Shown here piece by piece: positions 49,356 through 59,880 of a stretch of 64,000 nucleotides of DNA. Source of the stretch: Saksenaea vasiformis B4078 (Eukaryota; Mucoromycota; Mucoromycetes; Mucorales; Saksenaeaceae); the NCBI GenBank assembly GCA_000697055.1, contig JNDT01002331.1, positions 248,001 through 312,000 of the forward strand, read 5' to 3'. Both the position numbers and the translations under genes were made by a program. Under the pieces are notes generated by a model. The model made no database searches. It was not told the origin of the DNA and was given only the letters and a program-made list of their open reading frames with translations. The stretch's first letter is position 1. Each line of letters opens with the position of its first letter.

Positions 49356-50821
49356 TATGTAGATAATATAGCACACACACCACAAGCCTTTAGTCTTCTT
49401 TTTTTTTATGACGTATGAGACAGCAGGCGGTTAGATTTCGGTGGTCCAGAGATTAACAGGGAATTAAGGAGCACACACAATAGGTTCACCTGCATTAAAA
49501 ACAGTACACCCAGACAAAGAATAGACTCAGATGGATGGATTTAGATAAGCAAACGTAGCGAAAGCAAAAGAATAGAGGAAATACTGGATTTTGAACAAGT
49601 ATTTGCGTCAGTTAGATATCTTCATACGTTCATGTTTAGAACTTCGCGTTGGGAAGTGGCGACCTTTTGCGCAGGGAAGTAGTTCATTTTATTTTAATAC
49701 AAGGAATACTTTGCGCCTGGGTAACCTGATGTTTGCGTTTAAGGTAGTTAAGTGATGAGTTCGCAGTATCCCATCGGAAAGCAGTAAAGATGTCTCAAGA
49801 TAAGAAAAATGTCTCATTAAAAGAGGAAATCGTTTTTTGCATTGTGGGTGCTCCAGTCATGGATTCGCAGCATCCCATCGGAAAGCAATAAAAATGTCTC
49901 ACGATAAGGACATGTTCCACCCAAAATGAACTATACTTAGAGGAACACACGAATTTCCTTTTTTTTTTCCTTCTTTGGCTCTGTTCTTTTTAACATCCCC
50001 GGTAAGGATGTCAATTTATATACATACAGAATTACTCGTGTTTTTCTGTCTATCGTTTAGTCTGCGTGGCCTCTGTCCCGAACCGTCCCGGCTGTAGTGT
50101 AGCCCCTTGTTCACCACCAGGTAAGCAAGTATTATCGCAATCTGTGTTATTCAACTTCCCACAACAGAACCTCGCCGGACGTTTGCATCGCTTCAATTCT
50201 TCTGCACGGCGTAGCTTCCTTATCACTGGCCACCGTCGCCAGATTCCTCCCCATACTGGCCTCACCGGCCTGTAGGCCTAATTACCTTCGGGGTAAGTAA
50301 AAGGACGTCAAAACATCTTCCATTTACTAGCCATGAACAATCTTTTTATGCTGCTCCGATAAAGTATGCGTCCCTCTGGGGATGTAAGTACAGTACTATT
50401 TTGTCGCCAATTCGTGAACTAATGATCGCATATTCAATCCTTTCCTTAGCGCGAACCCAGTTCTTCATGGACGTATAGTTTATTTAGAGTAGCGGTAAAA
50501 AGCTGTTCAATAAACAGTAATTATCAGTTGTGCATGATAATGACATAAACGTGGTTGGTGCAGAACATCCAATAGGTTGGATGGTAATTAAAGAAGGGGA
50601 AGTAGAAGATTGACATTGAAACAAAAACAGCGCCATGACTTCGCTAGAATAGGAAATGACCAGGTCGACTTTAGTATGAAAAGCAAGGGGAGGACAAGAA
50701 GGGGCTGCAGATCTCGTGATTCAAAGAAAATAAAGACGCCTATTTTTGTTACCAATGCGTTTGCCTTTCTCTTTTCCTCTCTCTCTTTTTCTCTGTTTTT
50801 CTCTTTCTTCCTTCCCTAGAG
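49356..50821. other. intergenic that contains repeat copy 2
   Basis: The repeat at 49582-50141 fills the centre. After it, 50142-50275 stays open on the plus strand (69 codons from 50066, starting inside the repeat). A long CT-rich tract (50765-50820) directly precedes the next gene's ATG and looks like its leader. Confidence 0.4.
49582..50141 (+). repeat. dispersed repeat, copy 2 (about 560 bp)
   Basis: Same-orientation partner of 12783-13334. It keeps the internal tandem duplication (about 49770-49830 and 49870-49920), the CTTTGGCTCTGTT block and a donor-like CCCGGTAAGG that copy 1 has lost. The last 60 bp (from about 50060) form an exon-like segment between TTTAG and GTAAGC that reads CVASVPNRPGCSVAPC; copy 1 reads CMTSVPNCLGCVGALL at the same place. 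This suggests a gene-family remnant or a transcribed non-autonomous element. Confidence 0.75.
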
Positions 50822-51369
50822 ATGCTGCCTAGGCTAATGACAAGTACGCGTTGGTCATCATGGCGTCTGCTCATTCACCATTTCCTTGTCTTTATACTTT
50901 TGCTATTGGCTGCTATATTGCCTGTATTGCATAATCAGACCGAACAACCACCTATTTGGGCTCTCTGGCTCATTTTCTCGTTATGGATGTGCATATACAT
51001 TTCGTACTGGGTATGTGCTTCAAAAATGGTGACATATCTGGAAATCTGATAGGGATCATATTTTAGGTATGGTTTTGGATTACGTATCGACGCCGGAAAC
51101 AACAACACGTCGAGATAGCGTATAATTCATCAACAGTTGGGATTGCGCCCAGTTCGTTCCTAGCCAGCCACAGACAAAGCTCATCCAATCCACCCACCCT
51201 ACGCAACGCCCAAACCTCCCCATCAATTCGCTCGAGTGCTGATCAATCATCCACAACACCACCACCACCCTATCAACCGTCGGAAGAATTGGCTGTGCCA
51301 CCGCCGTCTTATCATTCAGTCAAGGACGATGATCGCGGCTCTCTCGTTTTATCGACAATGACCTCCTAA
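50822..51369 (+). CDS. membrane protein with two cytoplasmic PY motifs
   Basis: Two exons (50822-51010, 51067-51369) give 163 aa. Two membrane helices lie close together (LLIHHFLVFILLLLAAILPVL and WALWLIFSLWMCIYISYWVWFWI), then a basic stop-transfer (YRRRKQQ) and a Ser-rich cytoplasmic tail. The tail ends with PPPPYQ and PPPSYH, both PPxY motifs for WW-domain ubiquitin ligases. The size and layout resemble small Rsp5 adaptors or their membrane cargo. The alternative methionine at 50837 would trim five residues. It is the second PY-motif membrane protein within 3 kb, on the same strand as the first. Confidence 0.8.
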
Positions 51370-51590
51370 ATACCGTTACATACCTAACCCGTCTTTTGTA
51401 TCATTTTTTTTTGTCTATAGAGTCTTTTTGTAAATTGGCATTTCGAAGAGAAAAAAGAGAACGCCAAATCCTAATATCACCAGTACAACCTCTCTAAACC
51501 ATTTATAAAAAAGAGAGAACGACTGGTAGCAATACGCACATTTTAATCATGTTTTTTTTTCTCTCTCCCTCAGATGGTCTAGGAGGGAAA

Positions 51591-52004
51591 TCACTGCAAC
51601 TTTCCCTGATCTTTCAAATCCTCACGTTCTTGTGGTGATAAAGTCCAAAATGACTGACGTTTCGTGTCAAACCAGCGACGTATCTAAGTCCATGCGTTTA
51701 GTTTTCATTGTCTCTCGCGACGTTACGTTCCTACATACAGATGAAAAGCAATGCTCTTGGGGTCCAAAGTCGGCAAGGAATACTACATAACCAGTAACAG
51801 CTAATGGCACAACGATGTCAATTGACATGGACGGAAAAGGCAAGGCTTACATAGTGAAATGGCCCATGACAGCAACTGTATCTGGCGAGCACGCTTTGGA
51901 GGCGTAAATGCCCCAGGTGATTTTAATCGTCGCTTGTACTTCTCTTGAACTTCTGGATCTGCTAGGATCTGTATTGGTTTATCACTAGGCTGAGGTTTGC
52001 TCAT
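51591..52004 (-). CDS. conserved-looking small single-pass membrane protein
   Basis: Three exons (52004-51851, 51800-51739, 51683-51591) give 102 aa with consistent phases. A basic Pro-rich N-terminus (PGAFTPPKRARQ) precedes one membrane helix (LLSWAISLSVTGYVVFLADF). A charged C-terminal half follows that is rich in aromatics and contains RRWFDTKRQSFWTLSPQERE. The layout is that of a mitochondrial inner-membrane assembly factor or a small ER protein, but I do not recognise the family. An upstream in-frame methionine codon would add 21 residues; the start at 52004 is preferred because the upstream part includes a Phe run. Confidence 0.7.
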
Positions 52005-54181
52005 TGTAAAAAGGGGGTTAAAAAAAAAGGTTGAAGCTGGACTTTTTTCCTTGTTCCACCAAGCCAAGGTCGAATGTGGGACCGAGGTCCAGCGTGGTGG
52101 CTTCGCAAGCCATTATAGGGTTTCCCACTGCATGAAAGCAAAATATTTACTGCTCTATTGGCTATCGATAATGTGCCTACGCTGTTGCTATAGGTTGATG
52201 GTTATAGTTCGATTAAAGAAGACTCCGCAACAATTTGAACCAGGCTTTTAGGACTCTCCAGGGGCTCAATGTGACTAAAGTGCTATTGTCAGGCTATTAT
52301 GGGCTTCAATGAGGCTATTAACTAACGATATCGGATCAAGTCAACGAAGATTGAATGTAGTTTGCGAAACGATTTAGTTTACCCCATTTTGAAACTCTAT
52401 GGCGACCATGAAGTCGCTGCACAGAAATTCTTGGTCGCACTAAGCCAATATCGTGTGCTGCAGCAAGAATTTGCTTGACATATTGTATCTGATGTAAGCA
52501 AAAATGAATAATGACAGTAACACAACGATATAATCATGAGAGCAGTTCCTTCCAGAAATAGTAGGGGATTAGAACGCAGAGTAGATATTACAGATCGTTC
52601 TCGTTCAGGGCGATGTTGGACATCATGTAACCTGTTTGAATATCCTCCAAAATCCCAATCTTGGGAGCGTCATTCAGAACGGACCAGTGCTAGTCAGCGT
52701 CGCCGACATCGTCAAGAGGTACGCGCGTAGAGCCCGGGGGACATTACATGCTTGTGGCAGAATACGTCCACAACGAAAAGAAGTGCGGCAACATTCCTAT
52801 GGATAGGAGTGATCCCTGAGCTTGCTACGTCCGGGTACTCACTTTCTTTTCCTCTCAGCATACTTGTAGTACTCTTAGAGTGGTTGACCATAGCTAAGAC
52901 GACAAGAAATGACTGATTGGTCGAAATACTTGTCAGCACTTGTTGCTTCTCTCCCCCTGTTAATAGTTTTTCTATGGCACCCTCAATAATAGAAGCTGTA
53001 CTGAGCGTCTCCTGCTAGCCGTAGGAAAAACATAAAGTCTGCATTTGAATATGACGACAATTACAAGGAAGCTTTGGTCGTTAGATAGAAGGTCTCTCTG
53101 GCCGTTTTCTTGACAGTCGATTAAGTCACGTACAGAAGATAAACCAGCAGAATTTCAATAAAGCAAATGCAAAAGGCAGAGTTTATTGTAAGATCTTGTA
53201 TCTCAGCCAGCCAAACTCGTGCTTACTTAAAATTTGCGCCATTTTTTCATTTGTTAAACAGCTCCAGTGATTCGCTTTTTGAGATCTTCATTATTGGGTC
53301 GCGCTCGGTAATGGCACGTGGTGCTGGATAACTCTGAACAGCAACTCAATACCAGCGGCAAATTTTAATTATGCGTATGGCTGTTAACCTTTGTCTGTGT
53401 CGCGTCGCTAGATCATGATGATACAGGCACTGACTTCTCTGTTTCCCTCGGCTTAGAACAGAATATAGAGCTCATGGAAGTGATTTTGTAGAATTAAAGT
53501 TTTGCCCTCCATAACGTACTCCCAAGTCTCTCATCACTCTGTGTGGATAAATAAACAGTTCTCTCCCGCTATGCTCGGGGAATACGTTAACTACATATAT
53601 GATCTGTTTCTCATTTATAAGCAGAGGATTTGTCTAGTCTCATTTTCAGTGCTTCAACGCTGGTACTTTGATGGATCGCCGTATACAATGTATGCGGCGG
53701 TAGCTTCGAGAGCAAACTGGCGGAATAGGAACAGCCAAACTGTCTCAGATGTGCGCTAGGAATCATGGATTAATTGATGCTTCCTAAAATTGAAAAATGG
53801 GTACAAATCAAAAGACGGCTTTATTGTGAAAGATCTTTCTGACAACATATATCACTTTAAATGTTATTGGTATTCAGTATTCATTTGATATGGTCGAATC
53901 GGGATCTCTCTCGTCCACTGTGATTCCCAGAAATAGTGAATTCTTAGAACATCAAACGAAATTAAGCCAAATGCCTGAGTATATCGAGTCATCAAAATGT
54001 TCGTTATCTCTTTTTTAAGAGATTTGCGCTGGTTTCCTAATTAGGATGTAGCATGGTAGCCTCTAGGCACTTATTGTGGTGGTTGTGATTGTCTACTTTT
54101 GGAAAGGTGTTTTTTGTGACACACGATCGAAGAAGAAAACAGGGCAGGGTGATCTGTTACATACTCTATCTCTTTCCATCC
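52005..54181. other. 2.2-kb gene-poor region
   Basis: Only short open frames occur (for example 52536-52730 and 53502-53759), without starts, domains or splice partners. The promoter of the four-helix membrane protein should lie in the last few hundred bases. Confidence 0.35.
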
Positions 54182-55194
54182 ATGTTTTACCCAGATATTG
54201 ACAAACGAACACATACCGTTCATGCAAAGCATTCATTCACTCGAAAATTCTGTGGATGTATGTCACTTCGTCCAGGATGCGCCCTTGCCTGTGCTATATG
54301 GATCGTACGGTTAAATACAATATAAAAGTGTGCTGCAAGTTAGTTAACGTTCTCCTGCTTCCTCTCTTAGGGAGCCAATTTATACGGATGCATTCTGGCT
54401 TTCCAACGCAGGAGTCGTAATAATTTAGACAAGATAATGACGATTCACTCATTACATCATGCGTAGCCGTCTTTTCTTATCTGGATACACGCGCATTAAT
54501 TATTCAAGGGGTGATTTGCCTGTTGTTCGTTCTTGGTGCTGCCTTCTCTCTCATCGCATTATTTGCGGTAAAAATTCACCTTTTTTTTTCCAATGTAACT
54601 CTGATGGACCCTGTTTCAGGACATGCTCATGCTGTTACGCACAGCTCACCGTACGATGTGGGTGATCATTGTTGTATTTCTTATCGACTTCTTTGCAAAT
54701 ATCATATTATTCGGCCTTCAACAATCACAATACAATAACTGGTGCAAAACACAATCTCAGCATAATGTAGATGAAAAGATATGGATCACCTTGAACAACG
54801 GTACACAGACAGAATTTTCATTTGGACCGGGCGATGTCAATCTGAACGATTACAATTGTTTCAAGCTATGGGAGGACGAAATGAAGTTTTCTATCGCCAT
54901 CTTTTTCACAATGGCACTTTGCTATGTAGGTGATGCAGCCTGGATAACAATACATAAACTTATCGTTCCTTTTGCAAACAGATCTACTGGGCTACCTGTC
55001 TTTGGTCTTACTCACAAAAAATACGCATGATCGTGCAAGACCAGGACCCCCATTTTGACTTACCCCATCCGCCAGGAACGGCCATGTACAACATGAAACC
55101 TTCCCAAAACGCTGATGTTCCGCATGATACAGAGCAGCAGAGTCTGTCACAAGTCGTTACACGTTTCCTCGGGCGTTTGACATCTAGATCATAA
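54182..55194 (+). CDS. four-helix membrane protein, fungal tetraspan type
   Basis: Five exons (54182-54304, 54371-54416, 54509-54567, 54620-54925, 54982-55194) give 248 aa with matching phases. A short basic N-terminus (TRKFCGCMSLRPG) leads into helix 1. Helix 2 is VICLLFVLGAAFSLIALFA, helix 3 MWVIIVVFLIDFFANIILF and helix 4 SIAIFFTMALCYIYWATCLW. Between helices 3 and 4 lies a loop of about 60 residues with two Cys and an N-glycosylation site. The C-terminal tail (about 60 residues) is polar. The fold resembles fungal tetraspan or MARVEL-like proteins; the function is unknown. Confidence 0.8.
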
Positions 55195-55269
55195 ATCCGT
55201 CTTCACCTGTGATCGTGTCGTTTTCTCTATTTGATTTTATGTAATTTACATTGGCCATGGTATTCTCAG

Positions 55270-55647
55270 CTATAGTGTACTATTAGACATGTCATCGGTT
55301 GGAGTGGCACCATTGACGTTGGTGGAAAAGTTGTTATTCATTGCATGCGCAGTGTTTTGCTCCAGCTTCTCGCTAAGGTGTTTCTGTGTTGCAGCGTATT
55401 TTGCTACACATCGGTCGATGCACATCATTTCACCCTTGTTCAGATCGCCTTCGTGGTACTTTATAGGAATGCATTTCTTCTGACATGTCTCGAGAATTCT
55501 ACCACGAATGAGTTCCATATACATTCTCCATTTTTGATTGCGGATTCACCTATTATATAGTTGCATGAATTGATCGACCTGCTGTTCCGCCAGTACCAGG
55601 TTGTCAGGGTTGACATATGTTTGTGAATAACTTGACCACATGCTCAT
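55270..55647 (-). CDS. TIM10: mitochondrial intermembrane chaperone Tim10
   Basis: Two exons (55647-55550, 55498-55270) give 108 aa. The twin CX3C motif is clear: CQKKC and CIDRC, separated by 16 residues (including KYHEGDLNKGE). PDNLVLAEQQ precedes the motif as in other Tim10 proteins. With Tim9 it forms the hexameric chaperone that guides hydrophobic precursors from TOM to TIM22. The C-terminus has a longer Asn/Thr-rich tail (about 25 residues) than usual. The start ATG at 55647 gives MSMWSSYSQTY. The gene is convergent with the four-helix membrane protein, 75 bp apart. Confidence 0.95.
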
Positions 55648-57243
55648 GGTGTGATGTTATGTACACTGGGGGTTTGCAATATGTGTAGGAGCGCGCTGAC
55701 CTTGGCAAAAATATTTTCTCGGGCGAAGTCCACGAATACGGAGCCTTATTTTTGCGCCAATGGGAGTCCAAATTTGCGGTACACATGGCTCCCAAGCAGT
55801 AGGAAACAGCTACTTCATGGTTGTTGAACAAACATGGTGTGAAGACTTACCACAAGTGTAACTATATAAATTCCTCGGGGGTAGGGAACCCACATTCGTA
55901 GTGATGCTATTGCTTTCTAAATGCTACGGTAGTCGATTGCAGAGCTATTGCGATACTCGCAAAGTGACACAATCGGGCATGCAAGTACAGTGAGAATGTA
56001 ACCCGATTTATTGTCGAAAAAGAGACTGAAAACTCTAATAAAAACGCTCTAGTTGTCTTTATATTACATTTACTGACTAATGAAATGATATCCGCTGTCG
56101 GTATGATCTATTTTTGCACTGGAACTACTGGATACGACACCTGTGGCCTGCTTCTGTTCGACAACACGAATGCAGAAATTTAGTATATATTCTTACACGC
56201 GTTTCCATCCGTATTCCATAGTGTGCTGCGAAGCTTGCACGCTAAGATACCATGATGGGTGACTCCGTCTATAGTAACCAGCTTTTCCAATGCCCCTCTG
56301 TGGCATGAGTTATATATCATCGTTGTAACTAATAGCTCTAAAAGAGTACGCAGTTTGTGTCTACCTGAGAAGACCATATATTCGTGCAATGCAACGATAA
56401 GAGCTTGGCATCGCGCTTCTCTGCTTTTTAAGATGCTCCGCGGTTTCCCTCGATAATTCCATCCTCACTCTATTTCGATCCTCAGTTAGTTCGACCCTTG
56501 CCATGCCACTTTCCGTAGGTTACAACTATATGATCGTATGTCGAGCCAATCTCGCCTATTTTCCAATTCTTTTTGGCCGATCCTCTGAGAGCTGAAACTA
56601 TCGGGAGACTCACTGTAGTACTCGGACCTGCTTGCAAGTCCCGATAGTTGCTATTTGATAACAAATCAGGGAATTACGAAGAACTTGGAAAGGAACCATT
56701 AATCGCTTTCGGGCAATGCAATATTCTGTCATACGCTGAAACAGATAAGACCAGGAATAGGATCAGTGGCCTACAGCCAACTCAAATGCTATGACCGCCT
56801 CGGTTTATGCGATCTGGTGGAAATTGATGAATTCAGGATGTCCTGAATCTGTTCCTGTTGCAGTGTTAAATAGCTTAAGGATATCACAGGTCCCAATGTA
56901 GTGAGGTGTTATACTTGTTGCAGTGTATTAATGGGGATTTTGTTAAATGCCAGTATACAAAACTTTTTAACCAAAGATAACAAATGGAGGCTACCACTAT
57001 CTGCGAGAAAGGAAAAACGCCAGCGTTTCTAAACCGACCCTTTGATCTTCCCTTCTTCTCATCTCTTTTTTGCATGTACGTGTATGTGTATCGTTTTACA
57101 GCGTAACCGAGAATTAAAGTTACAAATGTTGGCGGTTGCATAACCCGGGTAATAATGACCTGGCGTCAAGGATACGTTGTGTGGTGTGGTGTATGCATAT
57201 CACCAAAGCAAGCATCGGATGGTAAGAACCCAACGACAAAATA
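55648..57243. other. 1.6-kb gene-poor region
   Basis: No supported gene. Short frames at 55604-55831 and 56884-57141 (minus) overlap the Tim10 leader or lack starts. I see no repeat. Confidence 0.4.
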
Positions 57244-58063
57244 CTATGCGATGTAGGGTATCGTAGTTATATCAAGTAACTCGTCAAAGTGGGCTATCGT
57301 TGCTTCCGTGTCATCATCGATGTAGGTACCACATTGTGATCCTACATCGTTCGCTTCGTCTTTGGGTAAGGGTAGCTTCGCCATGGCTTCAATCGTAGCA
57401 CTGCTCCGCCGTCGTTTCTTACCACTTGTTAATGTAGGGCTTTCTTTTGTCTGTCTTCGAATTCTCTCGTAGCAAGGATGTTGCTGCACGAGATTCGCAT
57501 AGTATTGTTGGAGCGTCGGTCCAGAACTTGTCAGTCGCCAATCAATTAACGTCAAAAACTCTAGCTCGAGTGTATTCAATTCTTGTGTAGATATACCTCC
57601 CACCTTAGCATAGTGTGAATTGGTGCAGTACGAATCACACAGTGCCTTGGAGGACACTGTCACGGCGGTGATGAGAAAGCGATGCACAGTAAGCGATGAT
57701 ATGGTAAATTGAGGATGCAATTCACAGACGCGATCAATGTAGATGAGAAGGATCAGAAGGCACGATTTTTCGACCGAGGTGTATTTAACGATGCGGCGCA
57801 AGTAATCACTGAGAGTAATATTATTCGGAGCTGTCCGTGAATGGAATCGGGTGAGGGTGGAAGGTGTCAGGGGAATGAGGTCATTATGCGATATCAGTCT
57901 ACTCAGCATATCCGCTATGCGCTATGTTAGACTTTTTAGAAAGTTGTCATAGAGCAGCGTTACCTATCATATGTGTCAAGTAATTGATATCTACAGCATA
58001 AAAATATTCGGGCACTCGAATAACAGTGCTATTTACATGCGATGGTGAAGGCTGGTTTTCCAT
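57244..58063 (-). CDS. PHO80-type cyclin
   Basis: Two exons (58063-57964, 57914-57244) give 256 aa. The cyclin box is of the Pho80/Pcl class: ISHNDLIPLTPSTLTRFHSR, YLRRIVKYTSVEKSCLLILLIYIDRV, FLITAVTVSSKALCDSYC and LNTLELEFLTLIDWRL, broken here for length. In yeast, Pho80 with the kinase Pho85 represses the phosphate-starvation response in rich medium; other Pcl cyclins act in morphogenesis. A basic patch (KKRRRSS) sits in the C-terminal tail. The intron splits the N-terminal segment after THMI. Which Pcl subgroup it belongs to cannot be decided from the sequence alone. Confidence 0.9.
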
Positions 58064-58853
58064 GGCATCAAGTACAGATTTGAATCGGTGATCGGTTCAA
58101 TGTCAATGTTCAACCGCAGGGTGAGCCTTGTTTCCAAATACTCAGAGGGAATAGCCCCCTCTCATTTCCGAGTAAAACCCCACAGATATTCGTCAACTAA
58201 GCCACTAGTTGCGATCCATAAATTTTAACGGTTGTTGCCCGAACACCGGTTTGCTACTCCGTTCCCGTATGAACTGAGTGTAACACATCTGATATTTACG
58301 GAGACATGATGTACAAGAAGAAGAAACAACGCTAAATTCAGCCCACTAAATTCGAAAGGGTTGTGACCAATAAACAGCATTACAAAAAGAGAAAGTCATA
58401 AACCAAATGGAGAAGAATATTCACACGCAATTGACAGTGGCAATTATCATTCTCATTTTCATGGTTATGCCGTAAAATAAAATATTTATCAAACATCGAC
58501 CCTTGAACCAAGATTCAAGTCAGTCGACAATCCTTTATTCTTTAACTCAGGGATTTTCGTGCTTACGTTTCGAGCAGCGAAGGCGTCCAATAATGGGGTG
58601 GTCTCATGTTAGTAAACGGAGGTTAGAAATACAATTGGACGAAACGGGAAAACACGTAAAAAGAGCTGAAGATGCGGGTCGCAGTAAAAGAAGAAGTTAA
58701 TAGAAATGACTTCCATAGCAGAAAAGCCCATGCTGACTGGGATCGAATCCGTACCAAATCTTTGTGTGACCGACTGGGAAAGGTTGTAATCACAAATAGT
58801 TAGAACTTACGAAGCCCTTCCAAGTGCCTAACGAGAAGCTAGTTGGCCGTTCC
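58064..58853. other. intergenic, downstream of the Fanzor relic
   Basis: No supported gene. A 65-codon basic open frame (58503-58700) has no features. The stretch next to 58854 may be the 3' UTR or 3' end of the Fanzor element. Confidence 0.35.
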
Positions 58854-59640
58854 TTACGGCCCAACACTCTCAACTGGTGCAGGTTCTTGCTGTTGTTGCT
58901 GCTGTTGTGGACGACGTAACGCAGTGAGCCTTGACTGCAACTGCATGTCACCTTGCATGTATGCGACCAGAATCCGCCGCATGTTTCTGCCCGCATTGAC
59001 GTCGCGATTCCAAAACTAAAGAAAACTTTAACTTTATACTTTCACACAGGAAGTATATACCAACGGTCTTTGTTCTCCATGTACCACACCAGCGCCTCTC
59101 ACCTGATGTTGGCTACACAACTTCATCAGATAGACCTGACAGTGGAAACCGTTCAAAGCTATCATGAATGCTGTTAATGAAACTTGCTTTCGGTATGATC
59201 TGATCCTCATGTAGCTGTTGTAACTCAGGGCATTGTGAAGTTCTTTGCAATATGACATTCTCTGCATTAAGCAATATCACCTTCGACGATCATCACCCGG
59301 ATGAGGGAGCAACTTCGTTTTTCGAATATACAATGTTAATTGTTATGAGCTTACAAAAACCAGTGACTTACTGGTGTTGACACCGTGAAGTGGGCGTCAC
59401 GAATTGCTGCGTATTGTGATCACAACTGGAGCACACTTTGGAAGTGTTATACTCGTCTTTTAGGACAACCAGGGACTTCTGCGCAAGTACTTTTCGGAAT
59501 TGCTAACATTTGTTTTTTGGTTAGCATTATCCGAATGGAGAGTATGTAACATATACCTTCACTGGCAACGGACCGAGAACCCTCATCGTAGGCTTCAAAT
59601 CAGCATCATCGTAAAGCAATATCACTACGGCGGGTATTGG
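58854..59640 (-). pseudogene. Fanzor-like (eukaryotic TnpB/OMEGA) nuclease, C-terminal relic
   Basis: Reading on the minus strand: about 59635-59557 encodes VVILLYDDADLKPTMRV; 59502-59372 encodes VVLKDEYNTSKVCSSCDH; 59015-58854 encodes FWNRDVNAGRNMRRILVAY and a Gln/Pro tail. These match the end of the RuvC-like domain of TnpB/Fanzor: the second catalytic acid in DEYNTSK, the first zinc-knuckle CxxC, and the third catalytic Asp in WNRDVNA. Fanzors are RNA-guided DNA nucleases carried by eukaryotic mobile elements. The second zinc-knuckle pair is reduced to one Cys, and the join before WNRD needs an implausibly short intron. Upstream of 59640 there is only minisatellite DNA, so the N-terminal half with the first catalytic Asp is missing. 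Confidence 0.75.
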
Positions 59641-59700
59641 GTGGTTTTGGGGTGGTTTTTAGGTGGTGGTTTTTGGGCGTTTTTTTATGTGGGCATTCCT
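59641..59700. repeat. GGTGG/T-rich minisatellite-like tract
   Basis: The plus strand alternates GGTGG and T runs (GGTGGTTTTGGGGTGGTTTT and so on). It abuts the broken 5' side of the Fanzor relic and may mark the point of truncation. Confidence 0.6.
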
Positions 59701-59774
59701 CTCCCCCCACAACATTTTGCGCTAAAATATATATGGACCCTAATCTATTCCAAATTTGGATATAATATGCGCAG

Positions 59775-59880
59775 TTCTATTGGCTTGCTGTTAAGGCGGT
59801 AGATATACTAGATGCAATTCTATTGGCTTATTGTTAAGCCTGGTAGGTATACTAGATGCAATTCTATTGGCTTATTTAGC
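59775..59880. repeat. 44-bp tandem repeat, about 2.4 copies
   Basis: Units start at 59775, 59818 and 59862 with TTCTATTGGCTT and share GTATACTAGATGCAA-like 3' halves. Copies differ at a few bases. Confidence 0.8.

Noticed and set aside
58715..58790. tRNA T-loop-like GGATCGAATCC
   Set aside because: The rest of a cloverleaf could not be built on either strand.
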